A stretch of 53,308 bases of DNA from Verrucomicrobiota bacterium (GTDB taxonomy: Bacteria; Verrucomicrobiota; Verrucomicrobiia; Chthoniobacterales; Terrimicrobiaceae), in contig JAPLTG010000043.1 in NCBI GenBank assembly GCA_026398255.1, forward strand, positions 1 to 53,308, written 5' to 3'. A model generated the notes under the pieces. It was not told the DNA's origin, made no database searches, and worked only from the letters and a program-made list of their open reading frames with translations. Position numbers and translations under genes: made by a program. Each line of letters starts with the position of its first letter. The first letter of the stretch is position 1. Shown here one piece after another: positions 1 to 8,590 of the stretch.

Positions 1-2
1 AG

Positions 3-497
3 GAAAACCTCGGCGGCAAATTCACCATCCTCAGCACGGAGCTCGTTCGCGACCTCAAGAAGATCGGCAAATGGGATACCCGCATGCTCGAACAACTCAA
101 ATACTTCGAGGGCGAACTCACGAACATCGAGGAAATCCCTGACTCGATCCGCGAAAAACACCGCACGGTTTTTACGATCGACCACGAGTTTGTCATCGAT
201 GCCGCTGCGCGCCGGCAAAAGTGGATCGATCAGTCGCAATCGGTGAACCTCTTCATCGGCGAGCCCGACATGCGTGTCGTGAGCAAGATGTATCGCCGCG
301 CCTGGCACACCGGTCTCAAGACGACCTACTACCTCCGCACACTCGGGGCCTCGAGCATCGAAGGCCCGACCACGAATGTGAAAAAAGAACTCCGTGGCGT
401 CGTCGCCGGACCCAAGCCGGAATTCACTGCCGATCAAAAGATGGCCTGCTCCATCGAAGCCATGCGCAACGGCGGCGAGTGCGAAGCCTGCCAGTAA
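3..497 (+). CDS. nrdA: Ribonucleoside-diphosphate reductase, alpha subunit (3' end only)
   Basis: This is the C-terminal ~164 residues of a class I ribonucleotide reductase large subunit, which reduces ribonucleotides to deoxyribonucleotides in the cytosol; the gene starts before the window. Recognisable landmarks are the helix containing DMRVVSKMYRRAW, the LKTTYYLRTLGA segment that follows the active-site barrel, and a C-terminal tail ending GGECEACQ with the two swinging cysteines (C-x2-C) that relay electrons from thioredoxin or glutaredoxin. A strong hairpin lies 14 bp past the stop. It is an ordinary core gene and marks the left backbone beside the accessory region. The class I assignment is family knowledge applied to this tail; the small subunit is not in the window. 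Confidence 0.93.
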   Translation, partial: ENLGGKFTILSTELVRDLKKIGKWDTRMLEQLKYFEGELTNIEEIPDSIREKHRTVFTIDHEFVIDAAARRQKWIDQSQSVNLFIGEPDMRVVSKMYRRAWHTGLKTTYYLRTLGASSIEGPTTNVKKELRGVVAGPKPEFTADQKMACSIEAMRNGGECEACQ

Positions 498-511
498 AAC
501 CATCCTGACCC

Positions 512-543
512 GAAGGGGAGCGTCGATCGCGACGCTCCCCTTC
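512..543 (+). terminator. Hairpin terminator after nrdA
   Basis: A perfect 14-bp inverted repeat with a 4-base loop (stem begins GAAGGGGAGCG) lies just after the nrdA stop. There is no long T run after it, so it is a strong hairpin but not a textbook intrinsic terminator. It may also act on minus-strand transcripts. Confidence 0.6.
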
Positions 544-559
544 ATCCGTATCGAGCAGA

Positions 560-2854
560 ATGTCACACGCCTCGTCGATACCGATCACTTCGGAAAATAA
601 AGAAGCCCTCCAGGTCTTTCTCTTTTCCTCCACCAAAAAAACACAGCAGCGCGGCCAGGCGCTCGCCTCCAAACGCCATGTCCTCTCGATCAAGAGGAAT
701 GAAAAAATGCTCGAGGCTGTCGTTTTGGGTTCTGACAAACTGAAATCCTACTCAGTCCACCTCGCCTTCCAGTCCGGAGGCGTCATTGGCGATTGCACCT
801 GCCCCTACGGCAGTCATTGCAAACACGCCGTGGCTGTCGCGAAACTTTTGATCAATGAGGCTCCCATTGTTGAAGCTCCTGTGGAATCCCTGTCCGCCGA
901 GCCAACCCTCGCCGATCTGGTTTCGAAAAAGGTCAACCTCCCCTTGGCCGGACCAGCCGCAGCGTTTTTGAAAGCTGCCGAGCGGTGGCGGCAAACCGGA
1001 AATCACACGGTCAACCAGAACACCTTCCTGCAGGCCTTTGGAGCCAAGACCAGCTGGAATTTCAACGCGACCTTTGATATCCATCCGAAGGCCCTCCCGC
1101 CGCGTGACGCTTGGGATTTCCTCGCCTTTCTCGCCATCCTTGCAAGGGAGAAAAACTGCCCGATTCCTCCGACGGTCGCCTCCGCAATCGATCCGGCCCT
1201 CATCGAGGAACTCTCGAAAAAAATCTCCAGTCACCGCGAAATCGCCGCATGGGAAAACGAACTGGCACAGTGGCAAATCAACACCGTCACAGCCCGCCCA
1301 AAAAGCGTGGAGTTAAAACTCCATCTTTCCCCGGGCGGCCCCGTAATCCTGGCCCGCAGTGGAAGCGAGACGGAATTCACTCCGGCCAAAATCAAAACCC
1401 TTCGCGAATGCGAGTCCGACCTGCGCTACGGAAACTATGGTTCCACGCTCCTCGATGCCGGCAGCGTCAGCATTCTTGCCATCCTCCAAAACGCCTATGG
1501 ATCGATCAATACCCTGAAAATCGCCCCTTTTTCGAAGGAGTTGACGCATTGCCTCGCAAAGTTGTGCCGCACTCCCGAGCTTCTCCCGAAGTATGTGCTC
1601 GGAGAGGATGGCCTGCCCATCGTCGTAGCGAAGTCCCCACTCGTCTGGCATCTGAAAAGCCCTGCGGAGGGACATTCCAACTACAAACTCGACCTCCTCG
1701 ATGCGGATGGGCGCGGTGTTCCCGCACCGATGGCCATCATCCCCGGCGAACCACTCCATTATGTTTGCGGCTCGGGCATCTACCCGATCGATCGTTGGCC
1801 ATTCCGCAATCGTTCCAAGCCGATGCCAATGAAAATTCCGGCTGCCGCGCTTGAGTCGAAAACCGGAATCCGCGCGCTCGTTGAAATGGCATTACCCCTG
1901 CCGCCGACTCTCCAGTCCCGCATTCGCCGCATTCCTCTCGCCATCCATGTCCGGCTCAAATACTCGGACCTCGGCGCCGCTCACATTCAACTCACTGCCA
2001 GGGCTGGGACGGAAAAAAACAAGAAGCACTCCATCTGGAGCGGCTCCAAATGGCTCGATGACGCTGGGGATTCTGACAATGGCGATGACGACGAAATGAT
2101 CACCCTCCCCGATAAATCCGTCCTCGCCCCCGCCGCCTCATGGCTTGGGGAGATCCCGTTCAAGGAAATCGAGCACTACGGCGATCCCGACACGCTGCAT
2201 TTCCGTTTGATCAAATCCTGGCCCCAGCAATTTCTCGACTGGCTCGCCGGGCGCCCCGATCACATCGAGGTGTCTCTCGACAAGAGCCTCGCCAGCCTGC
2301 GGGACGGAGCCGTCTCTGGGCGTGTTTCGATCGATATCGAGGAATCCTCCGAGATCGACTGGTTCGATCTCTCCGTGGCTCTGAAGGTGGACGACACCAC
2401 GCTCACGCAGGAGGAAATCGATCTTCTCCTCCAAGCCCGCGGGCAATGGGTCCAACTCGGCAAAAAAGGCTGGCGCAAACTCGACTTTGACATTTCCGAG
2501 GAACAACTTCGCGAACTCGCCGACCTCGGCCTGGCCGCCCACGATTTTTCCGCCGAGAAACAACGCCTTCATGCCCTCCAACTCGGCTCGCTCGCCAAGA
2601 AAAACTCGCCGCTGCTCGATTCGGAACGCTGCAAGCAGGTCCGCCGCCGCATCGAGGATATCCAGACCCGCATCACTCCCCCGGCACCCTCCGCCATCGG
2701 CTACATCACTCCCAAAAACAAACTTCTCGGCAAAGACAAGGCCATCTTCGCCGCCCGCGACCAAAAACTCGCCTCGGCCAAGCTACAACGCAAAATCAAC
2801 CGTCAAAACCAACCTGCCCATTCTGTAACTCACATCACGGTTTTTTCCAATTGA
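560..2854 (+). CDS. SWIM zinc-finger protein; apparent helicase N-terminal half without SNF2 domain
   Basis: The 764-residue protein has a SWIM zinc finger near its N-terminus: C79-x-C81-x5-C87-x-H89. The rest is a long alpha/beta region resembling the accessory half that precedes the SNF2 ATPase in large bacterial SWIM/SNF2 helicases. No Walker A, DEAH or helicase motif VI is present. The protein stops soon after a proline-rich stretch (TPPAPSAI, around residue 710), where family members usually run into the SNF2 motor. The last ~50 residues are lysine-rich and unlike the rest. The stop overlaps the next start by 4 bp (TTGA). It is either a stand-alone SWIM protein or a helicase truncated at the edge of the accessory region; the truncation is inference from family architecture. 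Confidence 0.75.
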   Translation: MSHASSIPITSENKEALQVFLFSSTKKTQQRGQALASKRHVLSIKRNEKMLEAVVLGSDKLKSYSVHLAFQSGGVIGDCTCPYGSHCKHAVAVAKLLINEAPIVEAPVESLSAEPTLADLVSKKVNLPLAGPAAAFLKAAERWRQTGNHTVNQNTFLQAFGAKTSWNFNATFDIHPKALPPRDAWDFLAFLAILAREKNCPIPPTVASAIDPALIEELSKKISSHREIAAWENELAQWQINTVTARPKSVELKLHLSPGGPVILARSGSETEFTPAKIKTLRECESDLRYGNYGSTLLDAGSVSILAILQNAYGSINTLKIAPFSKELTHCLAKLCRTPELLPKYVLGEDGLPIVVAKSPLVWHLKSPAEGHSNYKLDLLDADGRGVPAPMAIIPGEPLHYVCGSGIYPIDRWPFRNRSKPMPMKIPAAALESKTGIRALVEMALPLPPTLQSRIRRIPLAIHVRLKYSDLGAAHIQLTARAGTEKNKKHSIWSGSKWLDDAGDSDNGDDDEMITLPDKSVLAPAASWLGEIPFKEIEHYGDPDTLHFRLIKSWPQQFLDWLAGRPDHIEVSLDKSLASLRDGAVSGRVSIDIEESSEIDWFDLSVALKVDDTTLTQEEIDLLLQARGQWVQLGKKGWRKLDFDISEEQLRELADLGLAAHDFSAEKQRLHALQLGSLAKKNSPLLDSERCKQVRRRIEDIQTRITPPAPSAIGYITPKNKLLGKDKAIFAARDQKLASAKLQRKINRQNQPAHSVTHITVFSN

Positions 2855-3399
2855 CGCTGAACCAATACATTGCAGCCCATTCAGAAATGCCCGAGCCCCA
2901 ATTTGGGAAGGCCCTCCTTCTGCAGAAACAAGGCCGACTTTTAGAATCCGCCGAGGTCTTGGAAGGCTTGCTAAAAATCACCTCGGCTTCCGGCATGGCA
3001 AACCACCCCGCTGCCGTTCAGGCAAAAACTCTCCTTCAGTCAGTAAGAGACCAGATTCGCGAACAAGGCGGCCCCACAAATCCCGAACTCCTCCAAGAAA
3101 AACACCCCGCTGCTGTCTGGTATCTCCTCGATGCCCTGAAGCGCTTTGACTCGCTCGATTCCCGGCAAGTCATGGAGATCACCTTCGAGATCGCCAAGCT
3201 GGGAGAATCTGGTCTCGACTACGCCAGCCCCGAGAAAAAATACCACCTCACCTCCTGCCCCGGCGAATCGTTCTCAGGCCACCAGCTCATGTGCCTCATG
3301 TTCGCCGGATTCAAACGCATCGCCCCGGATCAAGACACCGGCATGGACCTCAACGAGCCTTGGATCACGGCACTGGAGTTGTTCAACGCTGGCAAATAA
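2851..3399 (+). CDS. Hypothetical protein with TPR-like start
   Basis: The 182-residue product probably starts at a TTG overlapping the stop of the SWIM gene, which implies translational coupling. The N-terminal third (FGKALLLQKQGRLLESAEVLEGLL) reads like a single tetratricopeptide helix pair. The C-terminal third (SGHQLMCLMFAGFKRIAPD, then MDLNEPW) looks well conserved in style but I cannot assign a domain. No signal peptide or catalytic motif is visible. A TTG start with no clear ribosome site leaves the N-terminus uncertain; it could be the tail of a longer gene disrupted upstream. Confidence 0.6.
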   Translation: MTLNQYIAAHSEMPEPQFGKALLLQKQGRLLESAEVLEGLLKITSASGMANHPAAVQAKTLLQSVRDQIREQGGPTNPELLQEKHPAAVWYLLDALKRFDSLDSRQVMEITFEIAKLGESGLDYASPEKKYHLTSCPGESFSGHQLMCLMFAGFKRIAPDQDTGMDLNEPWITALELFNAGK

Positions 3400-3431
3400 A
3401 AGCATCCCAACCCTTTAAGTATCCACCAAGT

Positions 3432-3459
3432 TAGGCAAACCCGCCGGCGAGGTTGCCTA
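3432..3459. terminator. Hairpin between convergent genes
   Basis: TAGGCAA and TTGCCTA form a 7-bp inverted repeat around a GC-rich centre, between the plus-strand hypothetical gene and the minus-strand phosphatase. The right arm overlaps the phosphatase stop codon. It could end transcription from both sides; there is no clear T tract. Confidence 0.4.
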
Positions 3460-3852
3460 CGCCATCCGGCACTTTAAGTGACGCACCGCTGCCCCCGTTC
3501 GGTCGATGCCAGCGCTGCAATGGATGAGCACCGGTTTGGGGAGTTCGTTGAAATGCTTCTCCACGGCCTTCAGTTCAGTGTCTGAGAGCGGCGGTCTCTG
3601 ATGATCCACCACAGGCACATGCCCTACTTCGAAACCTGCTTCGCGGTAAGCCTGCAATAATCCGCTCGGGAGTCCCCCATACAGCTTCAAATGCTGCTTA
3701 TTCAAAAGACAGATGATCGATTTCGCTCCGCTGGATTTCGCCTCTGCGATCCAGTGGGAAACCACATCCGGTGACACTGGTGCGTTTGCGCCGTAGTCAT
3801 AGCCAGGTCGCGATGTTGCAAACAGTAGATCAGGTATTTCTTTTCGAACCAT
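3457..3852 (-). CDS. Small dual-specificity / tyrosine-type protein phosphatase
   Basis: The 131-residue protein contains the cysteine phosphatase P-loop HCSAGIDRTG (HCx5R) near its C-terminus, preceded by a PVVDHQRPPL segment where the general-acid aspartate loop would lie. Such enzymes hydrolyse phosphotyrosine or phosphoserine through a cysteinyl-phosphate intermediate. It ends only ~11 residues after the P-loop, shorter than usual, so the C-terminal helices may be lost or frameshifted. It is the last gene of the long minus-strand defence operon, about 80 bp after Res. A role in controlling the operon or an effector is possible but not shown. Confidence 0.72.
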   Translation of the reverse strand: MVRKEIPDLLFATSRPGYDYGANAPVSPDVVSHWIAEAKSSGAKSIICLLNKQHLKLYGGLPSGLLQAYREAGFEVGHVPVVDHQRPPLSDTELKAVEKHFNELPKPVLIHCSAGIDRTGAAVRHLKCRMA

Positions 3853-3935
3853 GTGTAGGACTTGGAGAAACTTCCATAAAGCTGTTTAATTCTTAAAATA
3901 TAATAATTTGTATCTGAAATGCGTAATGGCTGTTT

Positions 3936-6900
3936 TCACGAAAAAACCTCGGAAAGTTTTGAGGCTTTCTTGAATTGAGCCGCTGGAGAGTTGTGGGTTG
4001 CGAGTTCGGCGAAGTGGGCTTCGCCGCATTTGATCTTGGCACTTTCTTTGTCGCGGAGGTCGTCGGTGAAGAGACTGCTTTTGGTTTCGACGACGAAGTA
4101 GAGGCGTTCCTCTCCATTGATCTCCGCCAAGATTGCCCAATCCGGATTGTAGAAGCCCAAAGGAGTGGGAATCTGGAACCATGCGGGCAATTTGGCATAG
4201 ACCTTGATGTCTGTGTTTTTCTCCAACTCTTCGGCAAATTGGCGCTCTGTGTCGGATTGGTAGATCACCTGCTCGTGCACGGATTTTTCTACGGGAATCA
4301 TACTTTTCAGGTAGCCGGTGAGTTCTTTTTCCTCAAAAAGTTCTTGGCTGTAAAATTCGCTGAGACCGATGCGTTGGTATTTGATGCCATCCACAAGCGC
4401 GAGACGCTTGGCGCGGTTGATGATCTCAGCAGCGAGTTCGATGAACTGCTGTGGGTTGCGTTTGAAATCACCGAGGCGTCCGCTCTCCACGAGGATACGG
4501 TGGAGGCTGCGGCGGGTGAGCGAGGTTTTGTCCTGAAGGTCGGTAAGGAGGTCGGGGAGTTCGATATCGCCTTCGTCGAGGGTTACGGGTGCCGAGGTTG
4601 CCGTTTCCGTGGCTTCTACGCCAGCACGGCCTATGGCGAGGTCGGCTTTGCGCCATTGCAGACGGGTTTTAGCGATGGGCGGCGCGTCCTTGAGCGACTT
4701 AATGCAAGCCGCCAACAGCGCGTCGTTGTCGAACTGCACGCGATAGGTGGTCTTGTGTTTGATGCGGTCCCAGAGTGCTTTGAAGTCCGCGCCTTGAAGC
4801 ACTGCTTGCCGGCTTTTCACCTGTTTGCGCTCATCAGCGTTCTTGATTTCCAAACGCCCTGCCAGCTTGCGGAGAATCTCTTTCACTTGCGGCAGTTGGG
4901 CGGCGAAAGCCTCGGGAAGGGTGAGCGTGCCATTCTTAAGGGCGGTGCGGAGGGCGTCCTGCACCTTGCCTTGCGCGTTCACGAGGCCAAGGGTTTTCAA
5001 ATGCTCCCAGAGGACTTTCGATTGCTCGAAGCCCAGCGGTGCGGGGTGGCCATCAGCCCCGGTGACGTTTATGCCAGCAAACTGGTGCGTTTCCACGATG
5101 CCGAAACGGATGCCGGTCTCCTGCTCGATTTCTTTCTGGAGACTCTCGGCGAATTGCTCGTAGCTCTCGGTGGCGATGACCGTTAGCGTGTTCACCTCGA
5201 AGCCGCGCAGACGCTCGCCTTGCTGGTTCACGCAGAGACGCAGGCCGCGCCCGATGGTCTGGCGGCGTTGTTGCTCGGACGACATTTCGCGCAATGCGCA
5301 AATTTGAAAGACGTTCGGGTTGTCCCAGCCTTCGCGCAGTGCGGAGTGGGAAAAGATGAACTTCAGCGGCGTGTCGAAACTCAGCAGCTTTTCCTTGTCT
5401 CGCATGATGAGGCTGTAGGTGTCGTCATCCGCCGCCGTGGTGCCTTTGGTGTCTTTGAAAACCTCCACCGTTTTCGTTCCAACCTTCTTTTTGTCGATGG
5501 AGAAGTAGCCGTTGTGAACGCCTTCGGCGGCGGTGGTCACGTCCACTTCCTTGAAGAGAACTTGGTAATCGGGGTGCTTGGCGAGGCGGCGATATTCCTC
5601 CTCGAAGATGCGGGCGTAGTCGCCTTTCACTGGATTGCCGTCAGCGTCGTAGTGGCGGTATTTTTCCACAGCATCGATGAAGAACAGGCTCAATACCTTG
5701 ATGCCTTGCGGGGCGAGGCGCGTCTCTTTGTCGAGGTGCTCCTTGATGGTGCGGTGGATCATTTGGCGTTGAACGGCCAGTGGCTCCACATCGCCGTAGG
5801 CTTGGCCAAGGCGGAGGTATTGCTCGCCGCCGGGGTAACGGAGTTCGAGAAACTCATCGCCCTTGGCCACGCGGATTTCACCCACTCGGCAATCGTGATA
5901 AACCGCCCGCCCGGTCGTCATTTCCAGATTGTCGCCGTCTTGCACGGTGATTTCTTTACGGGCCACACCGGTCGCCGCCTGCGTGTCGAGTTCCACCTTG
6001 GCGGTGATGATGCCCTTTTTGTTACTGACGGAAAGCAACCGCACATACGGCTTGTTGTGCCCGCCTTCCACGGAGGCGGCGGCCACTTCGATCTGCTTCA
6101 CCAGCTTGCGCTCGTAGGCGTCCACGGCATCGAGCTTGAAAACCATGTGGTGCGCTTCTTTCGGCGTGGCGGAGTAGCGTAGGTTGCAGAGCGGGTTCAT
6201 GCGTTCCATGGCCTTCTTGCCTTTGCCGTCGAGACCGCCCTCTACGCTTTGTGGCTCGTCCACGATGAGGATAGGGCGTGTCGCCCGGATGAGATCAATG
6301 GGCTTCTCGCCGCCGGTCTTCTCGCTGGGGCGATACATCACGTTTTTCGACTTCTCGCGGCGTGCGGCTTCATCCGCCTCCTCGGTTTGCGCCGCTTGTT
6401 CGTCGCCGAATTTATTGATGGCACCGACCGTCATTACCATGATCTGAATCTGTGGACTGCTGGCGAAGTTGCGCACCTGGCCCAGCTTGGCCGAATCGTA
6501 GAGGAAAAAATCGAACGGTGCACCCGCGTAAAGCGCCTTGAGGTGCTCCGCCGCAGTCTCGATGGTGTGATAGACGCCTTCTTTGATCGCCACCGATGGC
6601 ACCACGATAACGAACTTGGTGAAACCGTAGCGTTTGTTCAGCTCAAAGACGGTGCGCAGATAGACGTAGGTCTTCCCTGTGCCGGTTTCCATCTCCACGG
6701 TGAAATCTCCCGAGTCGAGTGAGGCCGAGGGGGCGAGGCCGTGGCGGAGCTGGATGGCGTGCAGGTTGGCCAGCAACTCATCGTCGAGCAGGGTGAGGCG
6801 GTTGCCGATGCCGAGATCGTTTTCGGCAAAGGCCAAGCGTGCTTGGGTATCGGCGCCATCCTGCGTGACGGTGAACTCCGTGCGGCAAATCTCCTGACCT

Positions 6901-6971
6901 CGAAAGAGGTCGCAGACGGACTCTATGGCCTGGAGCTGGTAATCAAGATTGGGCTCGAAGTGGAGTTTCAT
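3936..6971 (-). CDS. res: Type III restriction enzyme, Res subunit
   Basis: The 1011-residue protein is the ATP-dependent restriction subunit of a type III restriction-modification system, which translocates or diffuses on DNA and cuts when it meets a second complex. It has Walker A METGTGKT at residues 94-101, a DEAD-like VDEPQ motif near 237, helicase C motifs including an arginine-finger region (QRRQTIGRGLRL), and a C-terminal PD-(D/E)xK nuclease signature (NPDWAIL, then VVETKSS). Its ATG overlaps the stop of the Abi_2 gene by 4 bp, so the two are translationally coupled. Length and domain order fit an intact enzyme. It needs the Mod subunit at 8591-10654 for DNA recognition. Confidence 0.92.
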   Translation of the reverse strand: MKLHFEPNLDYQLQAIESVCDLFRGQEICRTEFTVTQDGADTQARLAFAENDLGIGNRLTLLDDELLANLHAIQLRHGLAPSASLDSGDFTVEMETGTGKTYVYLRTVFELNKRYGFTKFVIVVPSVAIKEGVYHTIETAAEHLKALYAGAPFDFFLYDSAKLGQVRNFASSPQIQIMVMTVGAINKFGDEQAAQTEEADEAARREKSKNVMYRPSEKTGGEKPIDLIRATRPILIVDEPQSVEGGLDGKGKKAMERMNPLCNLRYSATPKEAHHMVFKLDAVDAYERKLVKQIEVAAASVEGGHNKPYVRLLSVSNKKGIITAKVELDTQAATGVARKEITVQDGDNLEMTTGRAVYHDCRVGEIRVAKGDEFLELRYPGGEQYLRLGQAYGDVEPLAVQRQMIHRTIKEHLDKETRLAPQGIKVLSLFFIDAVEKYRHYDADGNPVKGDYARIFEEEYRRLAKHPDYQVLFKEVDVTTAAEGVHNGYFSIDKKKVGTKTVEVFKDTKGTTAADDDTYSLIMRDKEKLLSFDTPLKFIFSHSALREGWDNPNVFQICALREMSSEQQRRQTIGRGLRLCVNQQGERLRGFEVNTLTVIATESYEQFAESLQKEIEQETGIRFGIVETHQFAGINVTGADGHPAPLGFEQSKVLWEHLKTLGLVNAQGKVQDALRTALKNGTLTLPEAFAAQLPQVKEILRKLAGRLEIKNADERKQVKSRQAVLQGADFKALWDRIKHKTTYRVQFDNDALLAACIKSLKDAPPIAKTRLQWRKADLAIGRAGVEATETATSAPVTLDEGDIELPDLLTDLQDKTSLTRRSLHRILVESGRLGDFKRNPQQFIELAAEIINRAKRLALVDGIKYQRIGLSEFYSQELFEEKELTGYLKSMIPVEKSVHEQVIYQSDTERQFAEELEKNTDIKVYAKLPAWFQIPTPLGFYNPDWAILAEINGEERLYFVVETKSSLFTDDLRDKESAKIKCGEAHFAELATHNSPAAQFKKASKLSEVFS

Positions 6972-7951
6972 GAATTGGGGTTCCAGAGCGGATGGGTCCG
7001 CCAGCCCGCCGGCAGGCCCATTTCATCAAGAGGAATTTCGGGATACTCATCAAAGAGAGTGAACAGCCTGTCTCTCCACCGGGTTGTTGAGCTGAGCTTC
7101 CCGAGCCAATGATAGCACACCGTGAGTTGAAGGCCGATTCGCTCTGGCGCGAAGCCGGGACGGATATGCCAGTTAGGATTTTTGTTTTTCCCGGGGATCG
7201 AGGGCTTCACGCCAAATGCCCGATTCCAGACCCGGGCATGGTGGGCACACGAATTTCTCAGTGTGAAGATGGCCTTGGTCCAGGAGAGAAGTTGTTCGTC
7301 GGGAAATCCGAAATCCGCCGCCGCTTTTTTGAGGACATCCCGATCCACTCCATAGGCCAGTTGGAGCGCTGTTTCGCAGGTCATCAATTCACAGGCCATC
7401 CAGAGCGGCAAATGCTCGTGGTGATCCCCGTAGGTTTTTGTGAAGTGCTTCACAAAGGTGTCACTGGCCCTTTTCTTTTCGTTCTGCAGCTTGCCGATCC
7501 ACTGTTGATAATCAGGCCGCTCAAGCCCTCTCAGCTTGGCGAGGGCTTTGAGATTCCTCCAGCATCGCTTCCAAAGCGGGCGCTTCTTGAAGCCGGGAAG
7601 ATTCTTTTCGTTCAAGTATCCAAATGGGCCGTGAGCCTGAACAAAGTGAAAAACGAAACGCGTGCGCACGGCCACCTCGATCCGTTCTATCGCATCCAGC
7701 AGGATGATCCGTAGTCGCCGGTCGAAGTTATATCGCCGCCATACCGTTTCCAGATTGGTGCCGGGCTCAAAAGTATCGCCCGCTTTTCCCGCCGCATCCT
7801 GAATTCGGAAGGGATAGAGGTATCCGCTCAGGCGGTAGTAGTTCACCACCTTCAGCCGCCCGATCAATTCATCCCGATCCGCGATCAATCCACGGCCGAT
7901 GAGTCGATCTGCCTGCTCCTCTAAACTCAGTGCCTCCTTCGAATAAATCAT
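6968..7951 (-). CDS. Abi_2 (AbiD/AbiF) family abortive-infection protein with HEPN motif
   Basis: The 327-residue protein starts MIYSKEALSLEEQADRLI; an open frame extends 101 codons further upstream, but that part belongs to a decayed gene and a terminator, so 7951 is the likely start. The Abi_2 core is visible (VVNYYRLSGYLYPF, then RRLRIILLDAIERIEVAVR). A HEPN ribonuclease-type RNSCAH motif (R-x4-H, R232 to H237) lies in the C-terminal half. Members of this family act as abortive-infection toxins and are often controlled by a structured RNA encoded just upstream. Here a terminator-ended RNA candidate lies at 7988-8078. The gene sits between mod and res and overlaps res by 4 bp. Confidence 0.88.
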   Translation of the reverse strand: MIYSKEALSLEEQADRLIGRGLIADRDELIGRLKVVNYYRLSGYLYPFRIQDAAGKAGDTFEPGTNLETVWRRYNFDRRLRIILLDAIERIEVAVRTRFVFHFVQAHGPFGYLNEKNLPGFKKRPLWKRCWRNLKALAKLRGLERPDYQQWIGKLQNEKKRASDTFVKHFTKTYGDHHEHLPLWMACELMTCETALQLAYGVDRDVLKKAAADFGFPDEQLLSWTKAIFTLRNSCAHHARVWNRAFGVKPSIPGKNKNPNWHIRPGFAPERIGLQLTVCYHWLGKLSSTTRWRDRLFTLFDEYPEIPLDEMGLPAGWRTHPLWNPNS

Positions 7952-7987
7952 GCAGATTTTTCTTTCACCAGGACTACGGCGGGGTGC

Positions 7988-8035
7988 AAAAAAAAGACCC
8001 GCCGAATTACGCATGCAAGCAGAGGCGCGGCGGGT
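7988..8035 (-). terminator. Intrinsic terminator in the abiF-like leader
   Basis: Stem ACCCGCCG (8035-8028) pairs with CGGCGGGT (8004-7997), followed at once by C and eight T (7995-7988) on the minus strand. It would end transcription before the Abi_2 gene, so Abi_2 and Res expression may depend on readthrough or on a promoter inside the short remaining leader. Confidence 0.75.
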
Positions 8036-8078
8036 TTGATGAGGTAAATATCGAAGGGTATTGAGGGGATTACAATTC
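7988..8078 (-). ncRNA. Candidate abiF-type structured RNA upstream of Abi_2 gene
   Basis: On the minus strand, a short segment containing TACCCTTCGATATTTACCTC is followed by an 8-bp perfect stem (ACCCGCCG / CGGCGGGT, 23-base loop) and a run of eight T. It ends 36 bp before the Abi_2 start. Small RNAs of this form, ending in an intrinsic terminator, are known upstream of AbiF/Abi_2 genes (the abiF RNA motif), where they are proposed antitoxins. I match it by layout and remembered consensus, not by a covariance model. The 5' end is a guess. Confidence 0.55.
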
Positions 8079-8104
8079 TTTTTTCCCATCTGCTCGAAAA
8101 AATA

Positions 8105-8585
8105 GTCTGTCTTGGAGTCATCGATGAATGGCTTGCTTTCATTTTCCTTGCTAAAGGCCGACTGAATGAAGTCCTCATCGCGCTGGTTGATGCATTTGGT
8201 GCCGTCTGGCTCAGAAGCCTTGCATGGCGAGATTGAGAAAGGCTCGAAAATCAAATGCGCCCAGCCGTGCGGTTTTCGAGATGATCGCGAAATCTGTTTC
8301 GCGATGATCCAGGCCCTGAATTGATAACTTCAATGTTTTCAATCGATTGCCTGTAACCACCTCATACCCGTTTCGCGCCAGTTCCTCGGCATTGTGCTCC
8401 AAATAATTCTCAACTGTGCGCAGCGTCACCTCAAAAAAGGAGGCCACTTGTTCTTTGAGCACCACGGTTTATCCTTCAAACGGTATGCCCCGTATGCCTG
8501 CGGCTTTCTCTATTTCGGCAAGGGCATAGGGGTTGTTCAGAATGTTTTGCCGATCCACTGCCGAGTTTGTTAAGTCTTTGCTCAT
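8105..8585 (-). pseudogene. Decayed gene of a DNA-binding-like family
   Basis: An ATG at 8585 opens a reading frame beginning MSKDLTNSAVDRQNIL, ending after 38 codons at TAA (8471-8469). The same frame resumes without a shift (VVLKEQVASFFEVTLRTVEN) to FDFRAFLNLAMQGF, where it stops near 8211. A second frame then carries the next recognisable piece, KCINQRDEDFIQSAFSKEN. In intact relatives, which I recall inside type III restriction loci, these pieces are contiguous with more residues between LAM and the KYINQRDEDF block. So one nonsense codon, one frameshift and a probable internal deletion have destroyed the gene, and its C-terminal half is missing. The EVTLRTVENYL segment is helix-turn-helix-like. 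It lies between mod and the Abi_2 unit. Confidence 0.75.
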
Positions 8586-8590
8586 AGCGA

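Noticed and set aside
3975-5186. Long plus-strand open frame opposite res
   Set aside because: It is antisense to a well-supported Res gene and its translation has no domain; high GC3 creates such shadow frames.
6968-8254. 428-codon version of the Abi_2 protein
   Set aside because: The first 101 codons cover a decayed gene and an intrinsic terminator; the start at 7951 matches the family.
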